Part shown: positions 36,201-47,500 of the stretch, piece after piece
Layout: each line of letters starts with the position of its first letter
How positions within the stretch are numbered: the stretch's first letter is position 1
Origin: Dromiciops gliroides
Taxonomy: Eukaryota > Chordata > Mammalia > Microbiotheria > Microbiotheriidae
NCBI RefSeq assembly: GCF_019393635.1
Contig: NC_057866.1
Coordinates: forward strand, 11,294,223-11,358,222
Direction of reading: 5' to 3'
DNA length: 64,000 bases
Program-made: the position numbers and the translations under genes
Notes under the pieces: generated by a model
The model's input: only the letters and a program-made list of their open reading frames with translations
Database searches by the model: none
Told to the model about the DNA's origin: nothing

Positions 36201-39200
36201 AGAAGTCCACTCGTGGCAAGCCAGGGGCACAGGGAGATGGGACCCTTTCCCTCGCCAAAGTCACAGGGCCCAGCCCTGTGTCCTCTTCAGAGCAGGTAGC
36301 AAAGAAATAGGTAGATGTCTTCAGTGACTCATCTAAGCTCTGTTGGGGGCTAGAAATAGGCTTGGGGGGTGGGGGAGGGCTCAAGATTCAGAAGTAAAGG
36401 CTCTAAAACCCCCCAGCTTCCTCTAAGTGAGAGAGAAGACAGAGATGACCTATCACGTTGGTGACTTTATCAGACACTCTTGTACTAACTTCAAGGGGTC
36501 ACTGCCCAGACACCTGTCACCTACCAGTCTTTCATGGGTGGGAAGCCACCAGATAAGCCTCAGGAAACCTGGGCCTAGAAGCCTCCATGCTTCACAAGGA
36601 ATCCAACCCTCCCTACCAGCCACCTTATTCTCTGGGCCAGGTGCTGCTTTGAGACCAGAAGAGAGATGTCTGTTCATTCAGAAAAAGCCCAACACCCAGA
36701 GCAGCTGATTCAAGGAAAGGAAGAGCAGCCCAGACCTTTGGATCTGCTAAAGGTGGCAAAGAGCCCCAGGCTGAGCAAGCAGCTCAAACTCCTTCCATGA
36801 ATGGGTGCACGGGAAGCCCAAACACTGACAAGACCAGAGGGGTCCATTTCCCCAGCCCCCACCTAACCAGTCAATCATGGGCCAGAAAGCCCAAGGCTTG
36901 ACTGGCCTGTAGACACACACTGGTTGACACAATACAAATGGAGCAGAGTGAGGAAAACTCCTAGGAACAGAAAAGGAATGTTGGCCAGATGGCTGAAGCC
37001 CGGTCGAGAAAGAGTTAATGAAGGCATGGGGCCTTGTCCAGAGCTGGAGTCATTCTGTTCAAAGAGGAACCAGTTCTGAACTTCCCAAGAGAACTACCTG
37101 TGCAAAGCTCTGAGGCTCACAGAAAGTCTCCTGGCCCATCCTACTTCACAACAGCACCCCCCAAAAAAAAGATTTCCAACCAATCTTTGGTCATAACCTG
37201 AAAGGGCAGCTTTAACCTGAAGCCAGTTGAATGTCAACTATAAACCAACAGACCACACCCGGGGTGGCCTCAAGTCAAGCTCTCCCCTCCAGTTTGGCTG
37301 CTTCGGGGAGTCAAGAGAAGCAGTGACTGAAGGCCTGTCTGCCCAAGGACCGCCCAAGCCTGCCTCAGCCCACCACAGCCTCTAACAAAGGCAGTGGCCA
37401 GATCTGAAGGCCCCCGGCCTGAGCTCTCAGGCCAAGCTAATGGGGGCTAGGAGACTGCAGCCACAGCCCCAACCAGCCCAGGCTCAGGCCACAGGCAAAA
37501 GAGCATCCTCCTGGCAGTCGGAGCCCACCTACTGCCCAGCTCACAGCGCCCACAACCTACCTACATGGAAGTCATTCAAATGTCAGTAGCAGCTCATTTA
37601 GCTTTAGAATTTGAAAGGCCTTTTCCTCACAATCACCAAGTGGGGCATACAGAGCTACTGTGAACCCCATTTCACAGAGAGAAAACTGATCAATCAATGC
37701 AACATTCGACCAAAATCGGACTGGAAGCACCCCCGAGATGACAGCCACTCCTGCTCCAAGACCCCCATAATCCATATCGAGTCTCGAGCCATCCTGGTCT
37801 GGTCTTTTCTCCAGGGCTTTCAAAGCCTGATGAAAAAGAACAAGCCATGCTGTGGGCTCCCTAGAGGGCTGAGAGCAATTCCAACGTGCCCACTGCTCGA
37901 CCAGGGGTCTAGGGATCAGTCCCCCTTTGCCCTGACCTGCTCTCTCAGCCTTGATGGTTCAGAGGCCCAAATATAGGGCAGGTTTCAGGGTATCTGAGTC
38001 ACTCACATCAGACCCTGGCCAACAGCAAGCCTCGCCTCACCACACTTTCCTCTTACTGTGGCCACTGGCTAGGAGACAAGCTGTCATTCTGTTGACTGCT
38101 TTCATGCCCGCCAAGCCTCCAATCCAGCAGTCCCATTTGAAAGAGAAACAAGCAAAAAAAACTCAGCCCCAAAGGCTGCCTGTCACAGCGTGGGACACCT
38201 CCACCACTGGTATACTGACAGGCCCCACTGGAGAAACCCCCTCCTGGACAAGTTGTGTCTGGGGCAAAGCAGATCGGACAGAAACGAATTCAGAATCAGC
38301 TGTCACCAAAAGTACCTCAAAGGCAGAGTCAGACTGACTACGAGAGGCTGATGGAGCAGGCAATCTCCCTGCAACAGAAGGTTTATTTTTGTTCTTTGGC
38401 ATTTTGGGGGGGGTGTTTTCATGTTTTTTTCAGAGAGCTCTTGGAAAAAGGGCAAAGGAAAGAAAGAGGAAAAAGCCTGAAGATGCCAATTGTTTGTTTA
38501 CCTATTTCTGGAAGAACCGGTTTAAGTAATTGCGATGTAAACCTAGCAATAGAGAGGGAGCCTTTCCTGGGGGTGGAGGGAGAACCTTAGGCCTGCTCTC
38601 CTTAGCAGCAGGAAGAACAAGATGGGGGTTTCTCCTTCTTGGCTCTGCTGCCTCCTTGGTCTCCAGGTCCCATGGGCTTCCTCTGGGAAAGGATCCTGTC
38701 ACCCGCTCAAGAGCTGCCTCTCTGTAGGTGTCGGAATTAGGGACCTTCTATAGGATAGGAGCTGGGTTTAATTTAGTGGGAGCAGCTCTTCCACAGCACC
38801 CCAAAGAAAACCGGCTGTCAACAAGCATCGATCCACAGTAATGGGAGTAGCCCATAGGTGGGGGGCTAGCTAAGGATTCACAGTCCAGACTCAGGCTTTC
38901 AACTGGCTGCAATAAAATAAAATGGAGTAGGGAGCTTGATCCACTCCCTCTGCAAACACCAACCAAAAGCTCACTATGTGCATAGCGTGGCTTTACTGTT
39001 TGGGGAGGAAAGGACCCAAAAAAGAACCCCCCCCAACAGCAGACACAGCAAGAGGGCAGCCCTCCCTGAGCCAAACTCATCCCCACCCCTCGACCTCTCT
39101 CAAAAAGTAGACATCCAGATGTTTGAGAGTTGGCAGCCTGAAGTTCCCTTCAAGCAGGGTCTGTGAGATAGTGGGGGATGGAATTGGACCGGGCTTAGAA

Positions 39201-39639
39201 AAGGGGGCTTTTGGATACAGGGAGGGAAGACAGAGCGAGAAAGGAGGAGAGCTGGATCTGGAGAAGAGGCTTCCAAAGGTCAGGAGCTCTAGGTACAGTA
39301 AGGCCTCAGCCCTGAAACAGAATCCAACCAGCGCCCCTCTCTACCGTCTCACCCCCAAAGAGAACACAGACTCAATTGTCAAAGGGAAACAATTCCTTAC
39401 AGAAACCCCACGGAGCTACTGACTGCTCAGTTGACATGGGGAAGAGAAGATGAAATAGAGGGAATGTCGAACACATTACGGGCGAGGCTTTCCAGAGGAT
39501 GGGGAGAAGTGATGGGGGGGAGAAGATTCAGGGGTCCTCGGTGCCCCAGCACCTACCCGGGGGAGCGGGGACAGAGAGCTCTCGGGAGCTGGTGTCAGAA
39601 AAGGGTCAAGTTCAGGTGACAAATGACACTTGGACACTG
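33216..39639. other. MARK2-proximal intronic DNA, free of young SINEs
   Basis: The 6.4 kb next to the promoter hold no WSINE-type copy and few recognisable repeats (a MIR-like fragment at about 37,600-37,700; an AT-rich L1-like patch at about 33,280-33,620). This fits a regulatory region where insertions are not tolerated. No coding exon is supported. Confidence 0.45.
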
Positions 39640-40277
39640 GGGGGGGGGGGCGATGGGAGCAGCTTGTAAACTCTTGGACCCCGAGCTCTGCATGCACTGC
39701 TTGGACAAACGCTCTCCAAGCTGGTGTAGACGGGGCCAGAGGGGCAGGGACCCCCCGGCCAGGATCTCTGGCCGCCCCCAGCCCCGGCCCCGGCCGCGCC
39801 TCCCCACGAAGCCAGGAGAGGAAGAAGGGAGGCCGGGCTGGCTGACCCTTCTGCCCGGCCAGAGTGCGGATGGAGCCCGGGGTGGGGCACCTGCCGGGGG
39901 CTGCGGGGGAGCCACGAGGACCCCGGGCCGGGCGCGGGCTGAGCAACAGGTAGCCCGGAGAAAGTGACAGCGGGAAGGCCGGCGCGGGGGCCCGGCGGGG
40001 GTCACAATGGGCCGCCGAGGCCCCCGGGGAGGGCCGGCGCGGGGGTGGCAGGCCGGGGGGCGGGCCCCTCCCCCGGGAAGCCGGCCGGAGGGGGGGCGCG
40101 CAGGCGGCGATGACAGGGGCGGGCGGGCGAGGACGCCCCGGGAGCAGCGGCTGCGAGGGGGCGACGGGGAAGGAGAGGGAGCCCTTCCCCGAGGGGAGGG
40201 CAGGGGGGCGACGGCAGGCCGGGCCGGCACGGCGTGGGCAGGGGCAGGGGCAGCGGCCCCGGAGGGCGCGCTCCTAC

Positions 40278-40334
40278 CTGCTGCTCCGTGTCCCTCTCGT
40301 TCAGCGTGGGCAGGGGGGTCCGGGCGCTGGACAT
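40278..40334 (-). CDS. MARK2: MARK2 coding exon 1 (N-terminus of MAP/microtubule affinity-regulating kinase 2)
   Basis: The 57-nt open stretch reads MSSARTPLPTLNERDTEQQ and stops at a strong donor, CAG|GTAGGAG, with the intron beginning at 40,277. The start codon (40,334-40,332) has a good Kozak context, with A at -3. MARK1 and MARK3 have TVNERDTEN at this point; TLNERDTEQ is the MARK2 form. MARK2/Par-1b is a Ser/Thr kinase of the AMPK-related family that phosphorylates MAPs such as tau and controls cell polarity. The kinase, UBA and KA1 domains lie in later exons that I do not see here. The exon ends in phase 0. Human MARK2, as I recall it, reads DTEQ-PTLGHLD, so the second CAG codon (QQ) looks like an extra glutamine. 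The CpG island around it and the lack of a TATA box fit a housekeeping-type promoter. The only real alternative is another MARK paralogue, which the residues argue against. Confidence 0.9.
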
Positions 40335-40710
40335 GGTGCCGCCGGGGCCGGGGGCCCGGGGGCTGCGAGGAAGGGCCGCGGGCGCCGGGCGGCTCAGCGC
40401 GGGGGCCCCGGCCGCATGGGCCCCGGCCAGGGGTGCGGGGAGGCCGGGCCGGCCGCTCACGCCAGCCCGCGGCTGCGCCGCTCGGGCTAGGCCGCGCCGG
40501 CTCCGGGCGGCTCCGGGGCGGCCCCCGGGCCCGGGCCCGGGCTGGGCTGGGCCGCCGCTCGGCCGCGCCGCTGCCTGGCCCGCTCGCTGCCCGCGCCGCC
40601 CGCGCCGCGCCTCCGCTGCCTTCAGCGGTTCCGCTCCGCGCCCGCCTCACAGGCAGCCGCCGCCGCCGCCGCCGGCCCTGCTGCTCCCAACATGGCCGCC
40701 GCCGCCGCCG

Positions 40711-40856
40711 GCCTTCGGCTCTTTCCGCCGCCAGCGGCCGGAAACAGCCGAAGCGCTGGGCGCCGGGCTCCCGGCTGAGGCGGGACTCCGGAAACAGCCG
40801 AAGGCGGGAGCCGCGGGAGCGCGCGTGCCGGCCGAGGGCTCCGGAAACAGCCGAAG
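40711..40856. promoter_or_regulatory. Repeated ETS-type motif CCGGAAACAGCCGAAG in MARK2 promoter
   Basis: The 16-mer CCGGAAACAGCCGAAG occurs exactly at 40,738-40,753, 40,788-40,803 and 40,841-40,856, spaced 50 and 53 bp. An inverted relative (CCTTCGGCTCTTTCCGCC) lies at 40,712-40,729, and a weaker relative CCGGAAACACCCGGAG at 41,043-41,058. The CCGGAA core is the binding site of ETS factors such as GABP, which often set the start sites of TATA-less CpG-island promoters. That these copies bind an ETS factor is inference. Confidence 0.6.
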
Positions 40857-41553
40857 GGGAGCGGGGCGGGCCCGGCCAGCCTCTGGCCACGCCCCCCGGC
40901 TCCTCCGCCCATCCCTCCCCGCCCCTTGCAAACTCCGCCCGGGCTCTTTCCCGCAACCCCGGAACGGGCGCCGAGCGGCGTGCTAAGAGCTGGCCACACC
41001 CTCCGCCCCGCCCCCGCAGCCGAGGGCGGGCCCAGGCTACTTCCGGAAACACCCGGAGCCCGGGCTCTCTCCAGCCTCGCAGCATCCTGGCGACTTCCTC
41101 GCAGCATCCCTGGAGTGGTACCCATGCGTGGTCTTTCGGGGCTTTACCGCAGAGGGCCTGCGCTCTGCACCGGCACTCCGCCGGCCCAGGGCACGACCAG
41201 AGATGTTGGGAGGAGGTCCGCTGACCGCCGCACGAACTTTGCACCTTAAAGCACTTTGTAAACCTTAAAGCGCCGCAGAAGCGGGATAGCGATTACTATG
41301 ACTGCGCTCTGTTGGATCGTGGAAGGGAAGAATGGGATGGAGAGGCAGGCAGGCGGGGACACAGGAAAAAGAAATGGACAGGTGCGGGACATGCTCCCAA
41401 GCAGTGGCTATATAGTGCTGAAAGAGCGGGACCGGGGTTCAGATCCCGCCCGTCCCCCACTACCTGTGTGAAGACAGGGAAATGACTTCAGCTTTCTCTG
41501 AGGCTAAATGAAGGGGAGGAATTAGAGGGCACTTGAGGTATTGAAAATAAAAA

Positions 41554-41710
41554 GGGGCAGCTAGATGGCGCAGTGGATAGAGCACCAGTCCTGGATTCAG
41601 GAGTACCTGAGTTCAAATCCGACCTCAGACACTTAACACTTACTAGCTGTGTGACCCTGGGCAAGTCGCTTAACCCCAATTGCCCCGCAAAAAATAAAAA
41701 AAATAATAAT
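41554..41710 (+). mobile_element. Short WSINE1-like SINE
   Basis: Full copy with tail AAAAAATAAAAAAAATAATAAT, 300 bp outside the CpG island. Confidence 0.93.
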
Positions 41711-41794
41711 AGTGCGTTATTTGATCACCTTTCACTCCTCTTAGCTCCAAATAGACGCTCCTATGAATATCAGCTATAATTCCTAGAGACTCGT

Positions 41795-41955
41795 AGGTCT
41801 TGAACCACGAGGGACCTCAGAGGTCACCTAGTCCAAATCCTTGTTTTACCGGGGAGAAAATGGAGACCCAGAAAAGTTAAGCGACTTGTCCAGAGGCACA
41901 CAGGTACTATGTACCAGAGGAAACATTTGAATTGAGTTCAGTGACTCCGGAGCTG
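41795..41955 (-). mobile_element. Ancient MIR/Ther-like SINE
   Basis: GAGGGACCTCAGAGGTCACCTAGTCC...GAGAAAATGGAGACCCAG...GCGACTTGTCCAGAGGC. Confidence 0.65.
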
Positions 41956-42109
41956 GCGACATTCTTGACAAGTGGGCACTGGAAGCTCTCCAGCGATGGG
42001 GAACTCAGCTGCCTCTCCAGGCAAGTTCCTCACACCTGGAGACAGCTCAGATAAGAACTTTGTCCTCCGGTGGAGCTGAAATATGCTTACCCTCAAATTT
42101 CTGCCCAGG

Positions 42110-42260
42110 CCATGTGGGGAAAGAGCGCTGGCCTTGGGTTTGAAGAGTTGGGTGGTTCCAGGCAATCTGTTCTACCTTACTCTGCCTCAGTTTTCTCATC
42201 TGTGAAAAGGGAATTATAATCCCTGCATTACTTCCCTCTGATGAGGAAAGACCTATAAAA
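42110..42260 (+). mobile_element. Ancient MIR-like SINE
   Basis: AAAGAGCGCTGGCCTTGGG ... TCAGTTTTCTCATCTGTGAAAAGGG. Confidence 0.55.
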
Positions 42261-42339
42261 ATGGAAGTGATTGTGATTGACCCTACTTCTGCTTTCTGGG
42301 GTCAAACTGAACAAAATAGTCAAATGAATCTAGTTCTAG

Positions 42340-42545
42340 GCAGCCCAGTGGAGAGGGCAGGGCCTCGGAGTCAGGAAGATTGTTGCTTCAGACCCCTAGC
42401 TGTGTGACTGGAAGCAAGTCACTTAATCTCTCAGAGTCAGTTTCCCCTTCTGTAAAATAGGAGTAAGAATGCCTGCTTCATAGAGTGCTTGTGGAGCTCA
42501 CATGAGATGCTATGTATGAAGCCTTTTCTAAATGCTGCCTCCTGG
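42340..42545 (+). mobile_element. CORE-SINE
   Basis: CAGCCCAGTGGAGAGGGCAGG...CTAGCTGTGTGACTGGAAGC...CCTTCTGTAAAATAGGAG. Confidence 0.7.
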
Positions 42546-42589
42546 CTCACCCTACTATCTGCTCCAGCTCCAAGCTTGAGGTAGACTTT

Positions 42590-42735
42590 CTACCACCTGC
42601 TTCCTACCCTTTCCACTTTACCCCTTAGAATATAAGCTTCCTGAAAGTAGAAACTGTCTCATTTTTTCCTTGGGTCTTCAGGGCTTAGTGGAGGGTTTAG
42701 CAGTAATTTAAGAAACTAATAAATGCTTTAATCAA
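42590..42735 (+). mobile_element. L2 3' end fragment
   Basis: TTAGAATATAAGCTTCCTG...AGAAACTGTCTC...AATAAATGCTTTAATC: the typical L2 end. Confidence 0.55.
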
Positions 42736-42816
42736 ATCTAATCTCTCTTGCACTTGAAAAACTTGAAAACAGCAGTTAGTAGTAGTATAATACTATGATG
42801 ATTATTATTCATTCTT

Positions 42817-42952
42817 TTTTTTTAATGATTTTGGGGGGGGGGGCAATTGGGTTTTAAGTGACTTGCCCAGGGTCACACAGCTAGTAAGTTTCAAGTGTCT
42901 GAATCCTGAATCCAAAACTGGTGCTTTATCCACTGTGACACCTAGCTGCCCC
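42817..42952 (-). mobile_element. Short SINE with perfect 16-bp duplication
   Basis: ATTATTATTCATTCTT at 42,801-42,816 and 42,953-42,968. The body has lost part of its middle (TGTCTGAATCCTGAATCC). Confidence 0.94.
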
Positions 42953-43314
42953 ATTATTATTCATTCTTAAAGCACTATATAAATGAGTTAATATCACTCT
43001 GTCTCTCTGTCAGTAACCCCACCTATCCCTCTGAAAGTCACCTCCATCTCACTACCTTGTTCACTGAAAATTGGATTGCTAGCTGGTGGCTGTCAGCAGA
43101 CACATCAAATAATAGCTCCAAGGGGCAAAAGAAGGGAGGGCAGATTGGGGGAGAGGACAGACAAAAGCAAATCTCTCTTGTAGATGTGTTCTTGTAGGGT
43201 GAAAGAAGATAGATAATAGAGTAAATATCATGGGGAAGGGAATAGGATGGAGGGAAACAGTTAACAATAGTAATCTTGAAAAAGAGGAAAGGGGGGAAAA
43301 TTGTACAAAAAATA

Positions 43315-43830
43315 TTTATAGCAACTCTTGGTGGAGGCTAAGAATTGAGAATCAAGGGAATGTCCATCAATTGAGGAATGATGGAAAAAGCTGTGTTATA
43401 TGATTGTAGTGGAATGGTCTTGTGCTACAGGAAATGACAAACAGGATGATCCCCGAAAAACCTGGAAAGACTCATATGAACTGAAGTATAGTGAAATGAA
43501 CAGAACTGGGAGGACATTATGCATAGTGACAGCAGCATTGTTCGATGAGCTATTGTGAATGACTTGACTACTCTCTGCAATACAATGATCCAAGACAATC
43601 CCAAGGGATTGATGATGAAGCATACTATCCACTCCCACAGAAAGAGCACTTGTGGATTGTACATATATAACCTGGTTGCTGTCTTGTAGAGGGGGCAGGA
43701 AAGGAAAGGAGGGAGGGAGAAAAATTTGGAACTCTAAATCTTATGAAAATGAATGTTGAAAACTACCCTAACATATAACTGGAAAAAATAAAATAAATGT
43801 TTGCTGCATTGAAATAAAAAAAAAAAAACA
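43315..43830 (+). mobile_element. L1 3' end with poly(A)
   Basis: End of ORF2 (GAAAAACCTGGAAAGACTC; TGAAATGAACAGAACTGGG), then 3' UTR (GTACATATATAACCTG) and an A-rich end. 5' truncated; stop codons throughout. Confidence 0.8.
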
Positions 43831-44159
43831 GCCCCAAGGACCACCCCCACTCCAACCAGCTGCCTTAGGGGTGGGAGAGGAGAGGAGCAAAGGTAGCCAG
43901 CAGTAGCTCCCACACCTCAGGGAGGACACTCTAGGCAAGGCTGCTCTTCTCAGCACAACGTGAAAGGAATTGCTGCCTTGCTCGTGGCCCTAGGCTCCTA
44001 CCATGTTGTTATTAACTCATATTTCCTAATTGCCCTGTTGGAATTCCCTGGATGAGGCTGTAACATGCAACTAGCAAGTGAGAAAGGAGAACAAAGATGT
44101 ACCGAGCACATAGCGCCTAACACAAATGAATAATTCTGGATGCTTAGGAAAACCTCACC

Positions 44160-44350
44160 AGTCTAGGAGCATCTTAAGGTTTCCAAAACCCTTTGCCCTG
44201 TAGGAGAGGTAGTGTGGGCTTATTAAACCCATTTTAGAGATGAGGAAGCTGAGACTGGGGAGGGGGGTAGTGACTTGCCCAAGTTCACACGCAAGCCAGT
44301 AGTTGGACTAAAACCTAGTTCTCCTCTTCCCACTTGACTGCCTTGCCCTC
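44160..44350 (-). mobile_element. Ancient MIR-like SINE
   Basis: CATTTTAGAGATGAGGAAGCTGAGAC...AGTGACTTGCCCAAGTTCAC. Confidence 0.55.
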
Positions 44351-44669
44351 CCACCATCCTCAACAAGTAAGTGAACCGTTTTCCATGGGAAAGTGAAGGA
44401 AATGTTTTATTTTGCTAATTCATTGAGTCTGTGACATTCCGAATGGGGGGCACTCTCTCACCCCAGCTGCTAGCACAGAAGAGTCCCTCCCCTTTCCTGC
44501 CTCTGTGCCTGCTCAGCCTGTTGGAGTTGGTCACAAAAAGACCCAGGGGTCTTAGTGGACTGCAAGCTCCACAGTATGAATCACCAACAGGACATGGCAA
44601 AAAGCTAATGGGATCATCTTGGGCTCCATAGAGAGAGGCCTAGATTCCAGGAACAAAGAGGTAAAAGTC

Positions 44670-44845
44670 CCACCTGGAGGCAGTTCGGTATCGTGCAAAA
44701 TGTGCTGGAACTGGAATTTGGGGACCTGGGTTCAAATCCCAACACTGTTACTTGCCCCCTGATCCGGGGCAAGACACTTGACCTGCCTGTGCCTAGTTTC
44801 TTCATCTATAAAATGAAGGGTTTGGACGAAACAGTCTCTAATGTT
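44670..44845 (+). mobile_element. Ancient MIR/Ther-like SINE
   Basis: GGACCTGGGTTCAAATCCC...GGGCAAGACACTTGACC...TTCTTCATCTATAAAATGAAGGG. Confidence 0.7.
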
Positions 44846-45419
44846 CATCCAAGATCCTCTCTTCTCTATCCGAATCAGACCAGAGCTGGGCACCATGACC
44901 TGAAAAGGACATTGATAAGAGATGGCAAAGGAGGGTGATTAGAAGGGTAAAGAGCCTTGAGTTCATGCCAGATGGATCCAGGAACCAAGGGCAGGATTGC
45001 AAAGACAGACTGAGAATGGAGGTCAGGAAAACCTTCCCCACAATTAGAGCCACCCACCTGTGGGATGGGCAGCCTCGGGAGGGAGGGAGTAGGGTCCCCT
45101 TCCTTAGAGCAGACACGGGAGGACCACTGGCCAGGGATGGGGTGGTGGGCGTTTCCCAAGTTTGGCTTGGATCCCCTCCAGGCTCTCAGTCAGGATTCTT
45201 GTCCTCCCACAGAAGATATAGATAATGCCTTGGGGCATTCTTCTGATTCTAACCCTAAGAACAATTGTAACTTCTGTTATAAATATGATGCCTGGACTTT
45301 CCCTCCTGGTAGCTAGCCAGCAAGCTCACCCCGGGAAGCTCAAAGATCTGTGCGGATGAGTATTTAATATTCAAAACAGAAGTCAACACCACCCCCTCCA
45401 CTGACTTTCCCTACTTTTG

Positions 45420-46310
45420 GTGAGGGTGCACCCCCCTACCCTTCCAGTCATCCAGATTCCCAGCTTCTCCATCACCCTCAACTCCTCACTCAACTCCACA
45501 TACCCAGGAAGTTGTCAAATCATGCTTCTACCTCCGCACCGCTAGAAATAGATCCTTCCCCTTCTCATCATCATCCAATCGCCTTAGTCGAACCACATAC
45601 AATCATGATGACCTCCCGATTGGCCTCCCTGCCTCACCTCTGTCCTCTGTCCACTCCCACAGCTGCCAAAATGGTTTTCCACAAGACACGGGTTCCTGGT
45701 TCTTTAGGATGCTGAATGAATTCCTCCTTTGGCCTTTTAAAAGCCCCAACAACCAGGCCAACTTCATCTTACATTACTTCTCACAGGCTGGATTTCTCTC
45801 TGTCATGCGCTCTGCCTCTTATCTCTGTCGGGTACTGGCTCCCCCGTGCCTAGAATTCATCCCCTTCTCAACTCCACCTCCAAATGTCTCACTTCCTTCA
45901 AGACTCACCTGAAACACCACCTTCTGAACAATTTTACCTGTTCCCCACCCTCCACAACTGCTGGCACTTTCCCTTCCTGAACTTCATCATATATAAATAA
46001 CTACCTTGAGTTGATTTTCATTTTTTATTCTGTCTACTTTATATACATACACATGTTATCTCCCCCATAATCCCCATTTCGTTTTTTATCTTTGCCTTCC
46101 TAGCCCATAGTAATAAGTGCCTAATCAATACTTGTTTGGGTTTTTTTGTTTTTTGAGGGCAATGAGGGTTAAGTGACTTGCCTAGGGTCACACAGCTAGT
46201 AAGTGTCAAGTGTCTGAGGTCAGATTTGAACTCAGGTCCTCCTGAATCCAGGGCTTTATCCACTGTGCCACCTAGCTGCCCCCCCCAATCAATACTTGTT
46301 GATGGATTAG
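45420..46310 (+). mobile_element. L2 3' region, split by a SINE
   Basis: L2 blocks (GACCTCCCGATTGGCCTCCC, CTCTGTCCACTCCCACAGC) run to the end CCCATAGTAATAAGTGCCTAATC. The SINE at 46,137-46,286 sits in the last few bases. Confidence 0.65.
46137..46286 (-). mobile_element. Short SINE with perfect 14-bp duplication
   Basis: AATCAATACTTGTT at 46,123-46,136 and 46,287-46,300, inserted in an L2 tail. Confidence 0.96.
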
Positions 46311-47203
46311 AAGGGGATATTGAAATTAGAATCTGAGAAACTCAAAAGAAACACTTTCAAAATGGCAGTGTGATTCTGTCAGAGATAAGCTTCTTAAAGG
46401 GAAGGAGTGTCTTTGCTTTTTTTTTTTGTATTCCCAGCACTTAGGACAGAGCCTGACACACAGTAGGTGCTTATCTACAATTTACCATCTCAGAGATTTG
46501 CCTGAGATTCAGGAAGGTTAAGCAATGACACAGCAATCAGAGGTGGGCTTTGAAGGCAGCTCTCGATGATGCCAAATTCCGAGAATCCCTCCACTATACA
46601 CGCATGATGTCTCTGTAGGTCTTCAGTGAAATGTAGATCAGACCTGAAGCAGCTAGGGGCCAGACCTCTGTCTGGCAGCCCCCCAGCATCTTCTACCTAC
46701 CCCTTCTCCCCTTTCTGGCTTGCTCTTCAAGACCTCGACTAGGTCACTACTACTAAGCCCTCAATAAGTCACCAGCATTTGGTTACTAAGAGAGCTGAGG
46801 CAGCATTGACCAGTGGCTTGGAAGTCAAGCAGCCCCGAGTTCCGATTGTTGCTCTGCTCAGGCTGTGGCCCTAGAGGAGTACCCCGACTTTGGTCTGGTC
46901 CCTTAGAGGCCGGTGAGGTTACCCTCGTAAGACAGCAAGACAGGACAGATTCTTCTAAGGTCCTTTCAGCCCTGGGTGTAGGATAGGCCAAAGCTCCCCT
47001 CGTTCCTTTCTCCCCTACCTATATTTCCAGTCTCTAAGCTAGTTGGTTCCCACCTCCAAGGCCCTTCACCCCTGGCATGTCAGGACTTGTTTCCTGGGGA
47101 CCTGCTGTGCCTGCCAGTAAGAGAGCTTAGACAGGACAGGAGCCTGAGGCCTGGCAGGAGTTCAGACTAAAAACAGATCCTGGAGAGGGAGAGAGAGCTA
47201 GAG

Positions 47204-47219
47204 CCCTAAATATTTAGGG
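47204..47219. other. Perfect 16-bp palindrome CCCTAAATATTTAGGG
   Basis: Exact two-fold symmetric sequence with an AT-rich MEF2-like core (CTAAATATTTAG). It could be a binding site or chance. Confidence 0.4.
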
Positions 47220-47299
47220 TAGATTTGCCCTCTCTCCTTCACCTCCTCCCAATCTCCAGTAGTTTTATATTTGTCATAGGACCCAGAGCTGGTAGGATT

Positions 47300-47500
47300 A
47301 TCTTTGTGACCCCATTTGGGGTTTTCTTGGCAGAGATACCAGAGGGGTTTGCCATTTGCTTCTCCAGCTCATTTTATAGATAAGGAAACTGAGGCAGATA
47401 GGGTGCAGTGACTTGCCCAGGGTCACACGGCTAGTAAGTGAGGCCAGATTTTAACTCAGATCTTCCTAACTCTCTTCACTGTGCCACCTAGCTGTCCAAT
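47300..47500 (-). mobile_element. MAR1-type long SINE, reverse
   Basis: GTGACCCCATTTGGGGTTTTCTTGGCAG...TATAGATAAGGAAACTGAGGC...ACTGTGCCACCTAGCTGTCC. Confidence 0.85.

Larger units (their letters stand above)
1..40277 (-). other. MARK2: MARK2 intron 1 (partial, runs off the window)
   Basis: Everything below the exon-1 donor is read as first-intron sequence transcribed on the minus strand. I looked on this strand for the next exons (the segment ahead of the kinase domain and the glycine loop IGKGNFAKVKL) and saw none, so the intron is at least 40 kb. A long first intron is also my recollection of human MARK2. Sequence content is repeats plus unique non-coding DNA, with one retropseudogene on the opposite strand. 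That no exon was missed is inference: exons under about 60 nt could escape reading by eye. Confidence 0.7.
39640..41240 (-). promoter_or_regulatory. MARK2: CpG-island promoter of MARK2
   Basis: The stretch is very rich in G, C and CpG, in contrast to the CpG-poor DNA on both sides. It contains (CCG)n runs at about 40,655-40,675 and 40,693-40,710, many GC boxes (GGGGCGGG/CCCCGCCC), repeated CCGGAAAC ETS cores and a YY1-like CAACATGGCCGCC at 40,688. No TATA box is seen. Transcription probably starts between about 40,400 and 40,850, giving a GC-rich 5' UTR on the minus strand. The very long overlapping ORFs on both strands (for example 40,007-41,224 and 39,595-41,244) follow from the lack of stop codons in GC-rich DNA and are not genes. 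Confidence 0.88.

Noticed and set aside
39595..41244. Overlapping ORFs of 549, 405 and 250 codons on both strands
   Set aside because: They lie in a CpG island with almost no stop codons, consist of Arg/Pro/Gly/Ala-rich low-complexity text, and overlap the real MARK2 exon in other frames.
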